32,942 bases of DNA, taken from assembly GCF_000160555.1 (NCBI RefSeq), contig NZ_GG749281.1:1-32942 (forward strand), in the 5' to 3' direction. Positions within the stretch are counted from its first letter, which is position 1; each line of letters opens with the position of its first letter. Below, in pieces: positions 7,176 to 15,587 of this stretch. The translations under genes were made by a program, and so were the position numbers. This DNA is from Centipeda noxia ATCC 43541. GTDB lineage: Bacteria; Bacillota; Negativicutes; Selenomonadales; Selenomonadaceae. Under the pieces are notes generated by a model that was not told the origin of the DNA, made no database searches, and saw only the letters and a program-made list of their open reading frames with translations.

Positions 7176-8609
7176 TCAGTGCTTCTGTGGTTTGAACTGC
7201 TCCTCATCCCAGCCCACAATGCCGTGCTGGTCAGGCATGACGGACGGGTCGAAGACAGGATTCTTGCCCGCTGCCTTCTGTGCGAAGTAGTCCGTGAGTG
7301 CGATGCGTGCCAGCGGCGCGAGGCGTCCGATCGCATAGAGGTTCGTGAGACAGATCATCGCCATGAAGAGGTCGGCGAGGTTCCACACAAGTCCGAGCGC
7401 GGCAACGCAGCCAAAGAACACCATGACGACGACGGCGGTGCGATAGAGAAAGAGCGCCGTCCCCGTATTCTCGCCAAAGAAATGAATGTTGATCTCGCCG
7501 TAGTAGTAATTGCCCACAACCGAACTGAAGGCAAAGAGGAAGATGAGCACGGCGAGCAGCGCCGAAGCGCCGCCGCCGAAGACGCTCGCGAGCGAGTCCT
7601 GTGCGAGCGCGATCCCGGTCGTATTTCCGCCGATCGTATACTGACCCGTGAGGAGCACGATGAACGCCGTCGCCGAGCAGACGATCCATGTGTCGACGTA
7701 GACGCCGAATGCCTGCACGAGTCCCTGCTTGACCGGGTGCGTGACATTCGCGGTCGCTGCCGCATTCGGAATGGAGCCCTCGCCTGCCTCGTTCGAGAAA
7801 AGGCCGCGGCGGATGCCCGTGAGAATGACGGTGCCGAGCCCGCCGCCGACCGCTGCCTGCGGGCTGAACGCGTCATGCAGGATGAGCGCAAACATCCCCG
7901 GCACCTCATTGATGTGCATGATGACAACGACCAGCGCAATGAGGAGATAGAGCCCTGCCATGAACGGCACGAGCAGTGTGGTAAAGTTCGCAATGCGGTG
8001 AATCCCGCCGAAGATAACGGCGCCCGAGAGGACGGCGAGGATGCCGCCCATCACCCATGTATCAATGCCGAACGCCTTCTCCATCGAAAGCGCGATCGTA
8101 TTTGCCTGAACGGATACGTAGATCAGGCCGAAGGTGACGGAGATGAGCACAGCAAAGAGCTTTGCGACGGCAGGCTGTCCGAGTGCATTCTGGATGTAGT
8201 ATGCGGGACCGCCGTGAAAGAGCCCGTGTCCGCGCGGGATCTTGTAGATCTGGGCGAGCGTGCTCTCGACAAATCCCGTCGCCGTGCCGATGAAGGCGAT
8301 GACCCACATCCAGAATACGGCGCCGGGACCGCCGGTAACGATGGCGATGGCAACACCTGCGATGTTGCCGACGCCGACGCGCGAGGCCGTACTGACGCAA
8401 AAAGCCTGGAACGAAGAGATCGCCTTTCGTCCGCTCGGACGGCGGCCGAGATCCCCCGTGAGGAGGCGCACCATCTCGGGCAGAGCACGCAGCTGAATCA
8501 GCCCGGTGGAAAATGTGAACCAGAGCCCCGAGCCGACGAGCACAACGATGATGATATAAGTCCACAGGAAGTCGTTGATCGAACCGACAAGAGAATTGAG
8601 AAAATCCAT
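7176..8609 (-). CDS. Alanine/glycine:cation symporter (AGCS family)
   Basis: 477 residues, about 11 membrane segments, normal for the AGCS family of sodium- or proton-coupled alanine/glycine importers. Family features: GSGLWFTFSTGLIQLR after the first segment, the highly conserved SSFQAFCVSTASRVGVGNIAGVA region (GVGNIAGVA binds substrate and cation), the FWMWVIAFIGTATGF segment, PRGHGLFHGGPAYYIQ, and RRGLFSNEAGEGSIPNAAA. The ATG at 8609 follows GAAAGGA. A consensus sigma-70 promoter lies upstream and a strong hairpin downstream, so it is a single-gene unit. Substrate choice between alanine and glycine cannot be told from sequence. A 616-codon plus-strand frame over this gene is a GC-driven shadow. 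Confidence 0.95.
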   Translation of the reverse strand: MDFLNSLVGSINDFLWTYIIIVVLVGSGLWFTFSTGLIQLRALPEMVRLLTGDLGRRPSGRKAISSFQAFCVSTASRVGVGNIAGVAIAIVTGGPGAVFWMWVIAFIGTATGFVESTLAQIYKIPRGHGLFHGGPAYYIQNALGQPAVAKLFAVLISVTFGLIYVSVQANTIALSMEKAFGIDTWVMGGILAVLSGAVIFGGIHRIANFTTLLVPFMAGLYLLIALVVVIMHINEVPGMFALILHDAFSPQAAVGGGLGTVILTGIRRGLFSNEAGEGSIPNAAATANVTHPVKQGLVQAFGVYVDTWIVCSATAFIVLLTGQYTIGGNTTGIALAQDSLASVFGGGASALLAVLIFLFAFSSVVGNYYYGEINIHFFGENTGTALFLYRTAVVVMVFFGCVAALGLVWNLADLFMAMICLTNLYAIGRLAPLARIALTDYFAQKAAGKNPVFDPSVMPDQHGIVGWDEEQFKPQKH

Positions 8610-8637
8610 AGAACCGTCCTTTCAAAACATAACCTTC

Positions 8638-8666
8638 ATAATATGGAAAAAGCAAAGTTTTGTCAA
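8638..8666 (-). promoter_or_regulatory. Sigma-70-type promoter of the symporter gene
   Basis: Minus strand: TTGACA (8661-8666), exactly 17 bases, TATTAT (8638-8643), about 30 bases before the start codon. Confidence 0.75.
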
Positions 8667-8722
8667 ATTGGATTCCTGTATTCTTTCGCCCAAGCACCGT
8701 GTCCGAATTTAGCAGGGATTCC

Positions 8723-8751
8723 TTTACTTCTCACCGAAAAGAGTGTAGAAT
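8723..8751 (+). promoter_or_regulatory. Probable promoter of pyk
   Basis: TTTACT (8723-8728), 17-base spacer, TAGAAT (8746-8751), about 44 bases before the pyk start. The -35 is less good than that of the divergent symporter promoter. Confidence 0.55.
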
Positions 8752-8794
8752 ATTATCAGCCATAATATTTAGGAATAAAAGGCGGGGATACGAC

Positions 8795-10210
8795 ATGCTG
8801 AAAAAGACGAAAATCATATGTACGCAGGGACCGGCAACGGATCCGGACGGGATTGTCGACGCGCTCATCGAAAGCGGAATGAACTGCGCGCGCTTCAACT
8901 TCTCCCACGGTACCCATGCAGAGCACCTCGTACGTATCAGCAAGGTGCGCGAAGCGGCTGAACGCGCAGGCAAAGTGATCTCACTGATCCTCGATACGAA
9001 GGGCCCGGAGATGCGCCTCGGCGAGTTCGCAGAGGGCAAGGTGCAGCTCGAGAAGGGCAAACAGTTCACGCTGACCTATGACGATACGCCGGGGGACGAG
9101 ACACATGTCAGTGTGAATCACAAGCAGCTTTACAGCGAGGTAAAGCCGGGCGACACACTGCTCCTCTCGGACGGTCTTGTCGGGCTCGTGGTCGACGAAA
9201 TCCGCGGCAAGGACATCGTGACAACCATCCAGAACAGCGGGCCCATGTCGACGCGCAAGCGCGTGGCGGCGCCGGGCATTGAGCTGAGTCTGCCTGCGAT
9301 CTCGGAGCAGGACGAGCGCGACATTATCTTCGGCATTCAGAACGATATGGACTTTGTTGCGGCATCGTTCATCCAGCGTCCGTCGGACGTAGAGGAGATC
9401 CGCCATCTGATCGCAAAGCACGGCGGTCACATGGAGATCATCCCAAAGATTGAAAATTTGGCGGGCGTCAACAACTTTGACGCGATCCTCGCGGTCTCGG
9501 ACGGCATCATGGTGGCACGCGGCGATCTCGGCGTCGAGGTCCCGGCGGAGGACGTGCCCGTCATCCAAAAGGAAATCATCCGCAAGTGCAACGCGGTCGG
9601 CAAGCCTGTTATCGTTGCGACGCAGATGCTCGAGTCGATGACGACGAATCCTCGCCCGACCCGCGCCGAAGTCTCGGATGTCGGCAACGCGATCTTCGAC
9701 GGCGCGGACGCCATCATGCTCTCGGGCGAGACGGCGAGCGGCGACTACCCGGTCGAGGCGGTCAAGATGATGAGCACGATTGCGCTGCGCATGGAAGAGT
9801 CACTCGAGTACGACTCGATCATCCGCGCGCGCAGCATCCGCGAACGCTCCTCGGTGACGGACGCCGTCTCCCACGCAACGGTGCAGCTGGCCTATGAGAC
9901 GAGCGCCGCTGCGATCCTGACGCCGACACAGTCCGGCTACACGACGCGCGTCGTCTCGAAGTACCGCCCGAAGGCAACGATCGTCGCCTACGCGCCGAAT
10001 CCAATGGTCGCGCGCCACATCAATCTGCGCTGGGGCGTCTACTCCATCCTCGGCCGCAAGTGGACCGGGGTCGAGGACATGATCGAGTCCTGCACGCGCG
10101 GTGCACTCTCGCACGGCTATGTCAAGCAGGGCGACAAGGTCGTCATGGTCGCAGGAATGACCTACAACGAGGGCGGCTCCGTCGCTATCCGCGTGACAAC
10201 GATCCACTGA
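8795..10210 (+). CDS. pyk: Pyruvate kinase
   Basis: 471 residues, the short form without the extra C-terminal PEP-utiliser-like domain found in Bacillus. Converts phosphoenolpyruvate and ADP to pyruvate and ATP. Seen: KTKIICTQGPAT at the N-terminus, ARFNFSHGTH with the catalytic Arg/Asn/Ser, DTKGPEMR, the catalytic-lysine segment IPKIENLAGV, metal-binding MVARGDLGVEV, and IMLSGETASGDYPVEAVK. Start at 8795 follows GGCGGGGA; the frame is open further upstream to 8660 but that runs across the promoter. The residue after CT in the first motif is Gln where Leu or Ile is usual, a small oddity. A terminator follows, so it is probably monocistronic. Confidence 0.97.
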   Translation: MLKKTKIICTQGPATDPDGIVDALIESGMNCARFNFSHGTHAEHLVRISKVREAAERAGKVISLILDTKGPEMRLGEFAEGKVQLEKGKQFTLTYDDTPGDETHVSVNHKQLYSEVKPGDTLLLSDGLVGLVVDEIRGKDIVTTIQNSGPMSTRKRVAAPGIELSLPAISEQDERDIIFGIQNDMDFVAASFIQRPSDVEEIRHLIAKHGGHMEIIPKIENLAGVNNFDAILAVSDGIMVARGDLGVEVPAEDVPVIQKEIIRKCNAVGKPVIVATQMLESMTTNPRPTRAEVSDVGNAIFDGADAIMLSGETASGDYPVEAVKMMSTIALRMEESLEYDSIIRARSIRERSSVTDAVSHATVQLAYETSAAAILTPTQSGYTTRVVSKYRPKATIVAYAPNPMVARHINLRWGVYSILGRKWTGVEDMIESCTRGALSHGYVKQGDKVVMVAGMTYNEGGSVAIRVTTIH

Positions 10211-10232
10211 GCATGACTGATAAATGATGAAA

Positions 10233-10267
10233 GGAAGCCGCCTGCATATGAGACGGCTTCCTTTTTT
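10233..10267 (+). terminator. Terminator of pyk
   Basis: GGAAGCCG (10233-10240) pairs with CGGCTTCC (10254-10261), followed by TTTTTT. The stem is perfect and starts about 20 bases after the stop codon. Confidence 0.85.
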
Positions 10268-10306
10268 GAACCGTCCGGGATATTTTTGATGCGTATCGGA
10301 TTGCGC

Positions 10307-10401
10307 TTGGCACAGATTTTTGTCTGATCAGGGAAATGACAACACGCAGTGAGAAGCTGTGCAGAGGGTGTCCCCAAAGATCAGGCGAAAAAGCTGCCCA
10401 A
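10307..10401 (+). ncRNA. Structured leader element (copy A) upstream of ridA, unknown class
   Basis: About 95 nt between the pyk terminator and the ridA ribosome site. The 5' arm TTGGCACAGATTTTTG-TCTGATC pairs with the 3' arm GATCAGGCGAAAAAGCTG-CCCAA with a bulge, one A-G mismatch and a small asymmetry. Inside sits a second hairpin: GACA/TGTC, then CGCAG/CTGTG with loop TGAGAAG. A second copy lies at 30260-30360 with the same 16-base opening block (one T longer) and the same CGAAAAAG block but different paired bases. It ends about 5 bases before the AAGGAG of ridA, so as RNA it would be part of the ridA leader. It could be a cis-regulatory RNA or a mobile palindromic repeat; I recognise neither. 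Confidence 0.6.
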
Positions 10402-10418
10402 GATGGAAGGAGACTATT

Positions 10419-10790
10419 ATGGAAACAATTCACAGCGACAACGCCCCCGCCGCCCTCGGCCCATACAGCCAGGCGATGCGTGTCCGAGGCCTCGTCTACA
10501 CCTCAGGGCAGATCGGCATCGATCCCGCCGCGGGCAAGATCACGGGAACAAATGTCAAAGAGCAGGCGGAGCAGGTCTGCAAGAACCTCAGTGCCGTGCT
10601 CGCAGCGGCCGGCACCGATCTCACACGCGTTGTCAAGACGACTTGCTTCCTCGCCGACATGGGGGACTTCGCCGCGTTCAACGAGGTCTATGCCCGGTAC
10701 TTCACGAGCAAACCCGCGCGCTCCTGCGTCGCGGCAAAGGAACTGCCCGCAGGCGCACTCTGTGAGATCGAGGTCATCGCCGAGGTCTGA
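10419..10790 (+). CDS. ridA: RidA family reactive intermediate/imine deaminase
   Basis: 123 residues, full length for the YjgF/YER057c/UK114 (RidA) family. RidA hydrolyses reactive enamines/imines released by PLP enzymes such as threonine dehydratase, protecting other PLP enzymes. Seen: GPYSQAMRVRGLVYTSGQIG (14-33), and the active-site arginine R101 in PARSCVAAKELP with E116 in ALCEIEVIAEV, the pair expected in true RidA. The ATG at 10419 has GGAAGGAG about 6 bases upstream; the frame extends earlier through the structured leader and is not used. It stands alone between pyk and the convergent aroF, sharing a bidirectional terminator with aroF. Confidence 0.95.
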   Translation: METIHSDNAPAALGPYSQAMRVRGLVYTSGQIGIDPAAGKITGTNVKEQAEQVCKNLSAVLAAAGTDLTRVVKTTCFLADMGDFAAFNEVYARYFTSKPARSCVAAKELPAGALCEIEVIAEV

Positions 10791-10823
10791 TCTTTCTCCC
10801 CCATTTCTCCCACAGGAAAACAG

Positions 10824-10855
10824 AAAAGGGACGATCCGCACGGATCGTCCCTTTT
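10824..10855. terminator. Bidirectional terminator between ridA and aroF
   Basis: AAAAGGGACGATCCG (10824-10838) and CGGATCGTCCCTTTT (10841-10855) form a 15-base perfect inverted repeat with T runs on both strands, placed between two convergent genes. Confidence 0.9.
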
Positions 10856-10867
10856 CAATGCAGTTAT

Positions 10868-11902
10868 TCAGTTCAAAACCATCGGCTCGATGTGCTCGTC
10901 CGCCATGAATCGGCTGAGTTTCCGCACGCTCGCCATGAGGTCGAGATAGTTCTCCGGCGTGAGTGACTGCGGGCCGTCAGAGAGGGCGCGCGCCGGGTTC
11001 GGATGTACCTCGATGATGAGGCCGTCCGCCCCCGCTGCAATGGAAGCGAGAGCCATGGGCTTGATCATGCGCCACTTGCCCGTACCGTGGCTCGGATCAG
11101 CAATGATCGGCAGGTGTGAGAGATGCTTGATCGCCGCGACCGCACTGATGTCGAATGTGTTGCGCGTGTAGGTCTCATAGGTGCGGATGCCGCGCTCGCA
11201 GAGGATAACGTTCGGATTGCCCTCGTTCATGATGTACTCGGCGGCGTTCAGCCACTCGTCGATGGTGGCCGCAAGGCCGCGCTTTAGCATGACGGGCTTG
11301 CCTGAGCGTCCGACCGCACGCAGGAGGCCAAAGTTCTGCATGTTGCGTGCGCCGATCTGAAGGAGATCCGCATAGGCGGCCACTGTGTCCACCGCCTCGA
11401 CCACCGTCACTTCGGTGACGACAGCGAGACCGGTCTTTTCGCGTGCCTCGGCGAGATATTTCAGGCCCTCTTCCTCGAGCCCCTGGAATGCGTAGGGTGA
11501 GGTGCGCGGCTTATACGCGCCGCCGCGGATGAACTGCGCCCCGCCTGCTTTGATGATCTCCGCGGTCTCTATGAGCTGTGCGCGCGACTCGACGGCACAG
11601 GGGCCCGCCATGACGACAGGCGTTCCGTCACCGATCCGCACGCCGCGGATGTCGATGACCGTCGGTGCGGGGTGGAACTCGCGGCTCGCACGTTTGTAGC
11701 TCTTGGAGATGGCGACGGTCGTCTCGACGCCGTGCATCGCATCGAGCGGAGTTGAGGCGAGCTTTGTCTTATCGCCGATGACGCCGACGATCTTTTGGCG
11801 CGCTCCCTCCATAACCTTTGCCTCGAGCCCCTTCTCCTCGATGGCACGAATGACGCCCTCAATATCCGCCTGTGTGGCATCCGAATTCATAATGACAACC
11901 AT
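10868..11902 (-). CDS. aroF: 3-deoxy-7-phosphoheptulonate (DAHP) synthase, type I-beta
   Basis: 344 residues. Condenses phosphoenolpyruvate and erythrose 4-phosphate, the first step of the shikimate pathway. Residues about 1-70 are the ferredoxin-like regulatory domain found in type I-beta enzymes (as in Thermotoga), usually the feedback site for aromatic amino acids; the TIM barrel follows with GPCAVES (100-106), [11 protein letters not shown] (131-141), [17 protein letters not shown] and EVHPNP. The ATG at 11902 has AAAGGAG about 8 bases upstream. It starts 16 bases after the prephenate dehydratase stop, so the two form an operon running toward phenylalanine, with the pathway's first and late steps together. 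Confidence 0.96.
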   Translation of the reverse strand: MVVIMNSDATQADIEGVIRAIEEKGLEAKVMEGARQKIVGVIGDKTKLASTPLDAMHGVETTVAISKSYKRASREFHPAPTVIDIRGVRIGDGTPVVMAGPCAVESRAQLIETAEIIKAGGAQFIRGGAYKPRTSPYAFQGLEEEGLKYLAEAREKTGLAVVTEVTVVEAVDTVAAYADLLQIGARNMQNFGLLRAVGRSGKPVMLKRGLAATIDEWLNAAEYIMNEGNPNVILCERGIRTYETYTRNTFDISAVAAIKHLSHLPIIADPSHGTGKWRMIKPMALASIAAGADGLIIEVHPNPARALSDGPQSLTPENYLDLMASVRKLSRFMADEHIEPMVLN

Positions 11903-11918
11903 GGTATCTGCTCCTTTG

Positions 11919-12776
11919 CTATTCGTTGTGTGCCATATGCACAGGGAAAGCGCCGAGTACCTTCAGCCAGACACTCTTCTCGGCGACGGCATCAATGGAC
12001 GCGCGCACGGCATCCGCATCGCTGTGGGCATCGAGATCGAAAAAGAACATATACGCGCCGAGCTCCGTCCGCGCGGGACGTGACTCGATGCGCGTGAGAT
12101 TCACAAAGCGGCGCGCAAACTCGCCGAGCACATCGTAGAGTGCGCCCGCGCGCGTGCCATCGATCTGGCAGACGAGGAGAACGGTATCGTTCTTCTCGGC
12201 GGGCGGCGGGATCGTTCCGTCGCGCACAACTTCGAAGAAGCGCGTGCAGTTGGAGCCGCGATCCTCGATCTTTCCCGCGATCTCGACCAGACCGTTCAGC
12301 TCGCCTGCCCTGCGCGTACAGATTGCCGCCCAGCCCGCATCTGCAGACGCGGCACCGACGATCTCCGCTGCGCGCGCCGTGCTCGCGGTTTTGATGATCT
12401 CTGCCCGCGGGCAGCACCGCAGGAGGAAGTCCCTGCACTGCGCGATGGGCTGCGCATGTGAGTAGATGCAGCGAATCTCACCATCCGCGCGGCGCGCCAT
12501 GAGATAGTTGTGTACGGGCCAGATGACCTCACGCCGCACGCGCAGGGTATCCGAGTGCGCGAGCGTATCGAGCGTTACGGCAATTGCCCCCTCGAGCGAG
12601 TTCTCGACAGGCACAAATGCAGCGTCCACAGCGCCCGTCTCCGCTGCGTGCAGACACTCTCCGATATCGCCGAAGCAAACGATCTCGCGGTCGAGCCGCT
12701 GCCACGCCATGAGATAGAGCGCCGCCGCCTCGCTGTGGGTCCCCACGGGACCGAGCACGCCCATTTTCTGTCTCAC
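11919..12776 (-). CDS. pheA: Prephenate dehydratase
   Basis: About 285 residues with no chorismate mutase domain, so a monofunctional dehydratase converting prephenate to phenylpyruvate. Seen: [14 protein letters not shown] at the start, [17 protein letters not shown], the catalytic NCTRFFEV (TRF) motif, and a C-terminal ACT domain with ESRP and AYMFFFDLD, the phenylalanine-binding regulatory part. Start choice: AGGAGG is 1 base from an ATG at 12782 but 5 bases from a GTG at 12776, so I prefer the GTG; the frame open to 12830 crosses the promoter. First gene of a pheA-aroF operon and divergent from the HD-domain gene. Confidence 0.95.
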   Translation of the reverse strand: MRQKMGVLGPVGTHSEAAALYLMAWQRLDREIVCFGDIGECLHAAETGAVDAAFVPVENSLEGAIAVTLDTLAHSDTLRVRREVIWPVHNYLMARRADGEIRCIYSHAQPIAQCRDFLLRCCPRAEIIKTASTARAAEIVGAASADAGWAAICTRRAGELNGLVEIAGKIEDRGSNCTRFFEVVRDGTIPPPAEKNDTVLLVCQIDGTRAGALYDVLGEFARRFVNLTRIESRPARTELGAYMFFFDLDAHSDADAVRASIDAVAEKSVWLKVLGAFPVHMAHNE

Positions 12777-12801
12777 ACGCATTCCTCCTATATAGTTTTC
12801 T

Positions 12802-12830
12802 ATCATACTATATGTACGGCACGTTGACAA
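12802..12830 (-). promoter_or_regulatory. Promoter of pheA-aroF
   Basis: Minus strand: TTGTCA (12825-12830), 17-base spacer, TATGAT (12802-12807). The start codon follows after a short leader, so no long attenuator lies between promoter and gene. Confidence 0.65.
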
Positions 12831-12862
12831 GGGCGATGGGAACCACTTTCATTTCATATACA

Positions 12863-12891
12863 TTTCCCTTACGATACAGCTGTGCTATAAT
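12863..12891 (+). promoter_or_regulatory. Extended -10 promoter of the HD-domain operon
   Basis: TGCTATAAT (12883-12891) is a perfect -10 with an extended TGn; the -35 (TTTCCC, 12863-12868) is poor. The start codon is about 36 bases downstream. Confidence 0.6.
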
Positions 12892-12927
12892 AGATACGAT
12901 TTCTCAGCCGAACGAAAAGGGGTGTCT

Positions 12928-13509
12928 ATGTCTCCCAAGGAATATCTTGCCGTCATGCACTGCATCGCAGGCCTCAAGGAGCGCACGCGCCACGCGTGGA
13001 TGAAGTCCGGCCGACAGGAGAGTGTGGCGGAGCACAGCTGGCGGATGGCGCTGATGGCGTATTTCCTGCGTGACCACTTCCCCTCTGCCGATCTCACGCG
13101 CGTCCTCCTGATGGCCCTGCTGCACGATGTGGGCGAAGTCTTTACGGGGGATATTCCGACGTTTGAGAAAACGGAGGCCGACCGCACGCAGGAGCACGAA
13201 CTGCGCGACGCATGGATTTCATCACTTCCTCCGCCTTTTGCAGAGGAGGTACGCGTACTCTTTGACGAGATGGATGCGCTGGAGACGGAGGAGTCACTTC
13301 TCGTGCGTGCGCTCGACCGTATGGAGGCAGTGATCACGCACAACGAGTGCGATCCCGCGACATGGCTGCCGCTCGAATATGATCTGCAGCACACCTATGG
13401 AGTCAACGAAGCGGCGTTCTCGCCCGCGCTCAAAGATCTGCGCGCCGAAGTGAACAACGAGGTGGACGCGGTGACCGCATCCCTCAGAAATAAGGAGGAA
13501 CATTTATGA
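12928..13509 (+). CDS. HD-domain phosphohydrolase, YfbR/HDDC2-like
   Basis: 193 residues. The HD metal site is complete: His in ESVAEHSWRMALMAY (about 35-49), HD in MALLHDVGEVFTGDIP, and a later Asp in ALDRMEAV. The ESVAEHS start and GE(V/I)xTGDIP segment match the HD_3 group that includes the 5'-deoxynucleotidase YfbR and the HDDC2 family, which remove phosphate from deoxyribonucleoside monophosphates. The exact substrate here is not provable. ATG at 12928 follows AAAAGGGG. Its stop overlaps the next gene's start by 4 bases (ATGA), so the two are translationally coupled. Confidence 0.85.
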   Translation: MSPKEYLAVMHCIAGLKERTRHAWMKSGRQESVAEHSWRMALMAYFLRDHFPSADLTRVLLMALLHDVGEVFTGDIPTFEKTEADRTQEHELRDAWISSLPPPFAEEVRVLFDEMDALETEESLLVRALDRMEAVITHNECDPATWLPLEYDLQHTYGVNEAAFSPALKDLRAEVNNEVDAVTASLRNKEEHL

Positions 13510-14279
13510 AACCAAACTACGGCAACTGGATTTCTGTGTCGATGATGAAAACGCTCTGCGCGATTGCCGCTGTACTCTATGTGCTCACGCTCGGCTGCGC
13601 GCTCTTTTTCAGTACGGAAGCGTCCTTCTATATCCTCGCGATCCTCTCCGGCGCTGCAACTTTTGTCGTCATCTATATGTACTACTGCCGCCGGGTCTTT
13701 TCCTTCGAGGGCGGCGGGCTCATGCGGCGCATTCACAGCTATCTGCTCGATCAGCTGCCGTGGGACGGCAGCGGCACGGCGCTCGACATTGGCTGCGGCT
13801 CGGGCACGCTCACCATCGCCGTCGCAAAAAAGTTCCCGCTCGCGCAGGTACAGGGCATCGACTACTGGCCCGCAATGTGGAACTACGGCAAAGAGCAGTG
13901 CGAAGGCAACGCGGCGGCGGAGGGCGTCGCAGACCGCTGCGCGTTCCAGCACGGAGATGCGGCGCAGCTCGACTTCCCCGACAACCATTTCGACGCCGTC
14001 GTCAGCAACTTCGTCTTTCATGAGGTACGCACGCAGAAGGATAAGTTCATGCTCGTGGAGGAGTCCCTGCGCGTACTGAAAAAAGGCGGCGCCTTCGCCC
14101 TGCACGATACCTTCGAGAACAGGGATCTCTACGGCAAGATGGATGAGTTCATCACTTACCTCAAAGAGAAAGGCATCTCAGACATCTCCTACCTCCCGCA
14201 TTCGGAGTGCAGGATCGATATGCCGCTGCCCGTGCGGTTCATGCTGCGCGGCATGGGTATCCTCTACGGAACGAAGTAA
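13506..14279 (+). CDS. Membrane-anchored class I SAM-dependent methyltransferase
   Basis: 257 residues. Two N-terminal membrane segments (about 15-35 and 41-60) precede a class I methyltransferase fold: SAM-binding motif LDIGCGSG (93-100), acidic residue in QVQGIDYWP, a DAAQLDFPDNHFDAVVSNFVFHEV motif with the expected post-strand region, and LRVLKKGGAFALHDTF. The enzyme domain should face the cytoplasm, held at the inner membrane, so a lipid, quinone or membrane-protein substrate is plausible, but the substrate is unknown. It overlaps the HD gene by 4 bases and is followed 17 bases later by the glucosaminidase-TPR gene, making a three-gene operon. Confidence 0.88.
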   Translation: MKPNYGNWISVSMMKTLCAIAAVLYVLTLGCALFFSTEASFYILAILSGAATFVVIYMYYCRRVFSFEGGGLMRRIHSYLLDQLPWDGSGTALDIGCGSGTLTIAVAKKFPLAQVQGIDYWPAMWNYGKEQCEGNAAAEGVADRCAFQHGDAAQLDFPDNHFDAVVSNFVFHEVRTQKDKFMLVEESLRVLKKGGAFALHDTFENRDLYGKMDEFITYLKEKGISDISYLPHSECRIDMPLPVRFMLRGMGILYGTK

Positions 14280-14296
14280 GCGAAAGGATTTTATCT

Positions 14297-15577
14297 ATGT
14301 TCTTCAGCGCCCTTCCCATCGCACTCAGCGCAGCGGCACTTCTCTGTGCCTCCTGTGCATTCGCCGCGCCCACGGCCGAAAAACCCGCGCCCAAACTCGT
14401 GCGCCCGCAATTCCCCGCAGAGATCCCGGAGGGGATGACCGCGGACGGCAAGCTCGTCCGCATGCTCCGCTTCCATGTCCCTTCGCCGCACGATGAGCTC
14501 CGCATGCCCGCCGAAGATTCGGCCGAGGTCACGATTCTTGGCGAGGCAGCCGCAACTGAGGAGCAGATGCTCGCGCGTCTCCTGGCACGCAATCCGCAGC
14601 CGAAACTCACAGGCACCCCCGAAGAACTCGTCCGCATCTACTACGAGGAGGCGGCACGCGAGGGCATCCGTCCCGATGCAGCTCTTGCGCAGGCCTACAA
14701 AGAAACAGGCTATTTCGCCTACGGCGGCGATGTCGACTGGCAGCAGAATAATTTCTGCGGACTCGGCGCGACCGGAGGCGGCGTCAAGGGACTCTCCTTT
14801 CCCGATATGCGCACGGGAGCACGCGCACACATTCAGCATCTGCTCGCCTACGCGAGCAAACAGCCGCCGACCGTTCCCATCGTTGACCCGCGCTATGATC
14901 TCCTCCGAACGAAGCGCCCCGATGTATTCGGGCGCCTCACGCGGTGGGTCGAGCTCAACGGCGTCTGGGCAGTCCCCGGCAGGAACTACGGGCAGGAGAT
15001 CCTCATGATCCGCGATCAGGCGCGTCTGCCCGACGGCTCCGATGCCTCTCTGCATGCCGCCGATGCACACATTGCACAGGCGGACAATGCTGACAACCGC
15101 ATCTACCGCGGTCTCGTCTATCTGCACCGCGCCGCCTATCCCGAGGCGCGCGCGGATTTCGCCGCTGCACAGGAACGCGACGCACAGCGCACCGAACCGC
15201 TCCTCGGCATTGCTCTCACCCACGCAGCTGCCGGCGATGTGAAAGAGGCACGCCGCGCCTATGAAATCTATCTGAAAGCCGTGCCGAACGACAGCGAGGG
15301 CTGGTATAACTACGGGCTCGTCCTGCTCGCAGCAAATGCCTCCGACCAGGCAGCCGCCGCTCTCCGTCAGTCGCTGCAGATCGCCCCGCAGAACGCCGAT
15401 GCGCACAATGCACTCGCCGTCGCCGCGCTGCATACGAAGGACTATCCGGCGGCATGGAAACATCTCGCCGATGCGGCACAGCTCGCGCCTGCAGACATGG
15501 ATATCCTCATCAATCAGATTCTGCTTCAGGCGTGTCTGAAGGATGTCTCCGGCAAAAAGCACGACAAAAAGAAATAA
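14297..15577 (+). CDS. Secreted glucosaminidase-domain protein with TPR repeats
   Basis: 426 residues. An N-terminal signal peptide (about 1-23, ending CAFA) directs export. Residues about 100-245 match the N-acetylglucosaminidase-type fold that cuts peptidoglycan glycan chains: a Glu in ALAQAYKETGYFAYGG, NNFCGLGATGGG, FPDMRTGARAHIQHL and GRNYGQEIL. Residues about 255-420 are tetratricopeptide repeats (IYRGLVYLHRAAYPEARADF, WYNYGLVLLAAN, NALAVAALHTKDYPAAWKHL), a protein-binding scaffold. The start at 14297 follows AAAGGA; the earlier open frame lies inside the methyltransferase gene. Probably a periplasmic or envelope cell-wall hydrolase whose TPR part recruits partners. Last gene of the HD-methyltransferase operon. 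Confidence 0.85.
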   Translation: MFFSALPIALSAAALLCASCAFAAPTAEKPAPKLVRPQFPAEIPEGMTADGKLVRMLRFHVPSPHDELRMPAEDSAEVTILGEAAATEEQMLARLLARNPQPKLTGTPEELVRIYYEEAAREGIRPDAALAQAYKETGYFAYGGDVDWQQNNFCGLGATGGGVKGLSFPDMRTGARAHIQHLLAYASKQPPTVPIVDPRYDLLRTKRPDVFGRLTRWVELNGVWAVPGRNYGQEILMIRDQARLPDGSDASLHAADAHIAQADNADNRIYRGLVYLHRAAYPEARADFAAAQERDAQRTEPLLGIALTHAAAGDVKEARRAYEIYLKAVPNDSEGWYNYGLVLLAANASDQAAAALRQSLQIAPQNADAHNALAVAALHTKDYPAAWKHLADAAQLAPADMDILINQILLQACLKDVSGKKHDKKK

Positions 15578-15587
15578 ACGAATGCCA

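Noticed and set aside
6915-8765. 616-codon plus-strand open frame over the symporter gene
   Set aside because: It lies antisense to a clear AGCS transporter, is rich in Arg, Asp, Glu and His as expected from a mirrored GC-rich gene, and has no ribosome site or recognisable domain.
10307-10322. TTGGCACAGATTTTTG as a sigma-54 promoter (TGGCAC-N5-TTGC)
   Set aside because: The -12 element is missing: GG and GC spacing does not fit, in either copy. The block is better explained as one arm of a stem.
14291-15562. 423-codon minus-strand frame opposite the glucosaminidase-TPR gene
   Set aside because: Antisense shadow with biased composition; the plus-strand gene has signal peptide, known domains and operon context.
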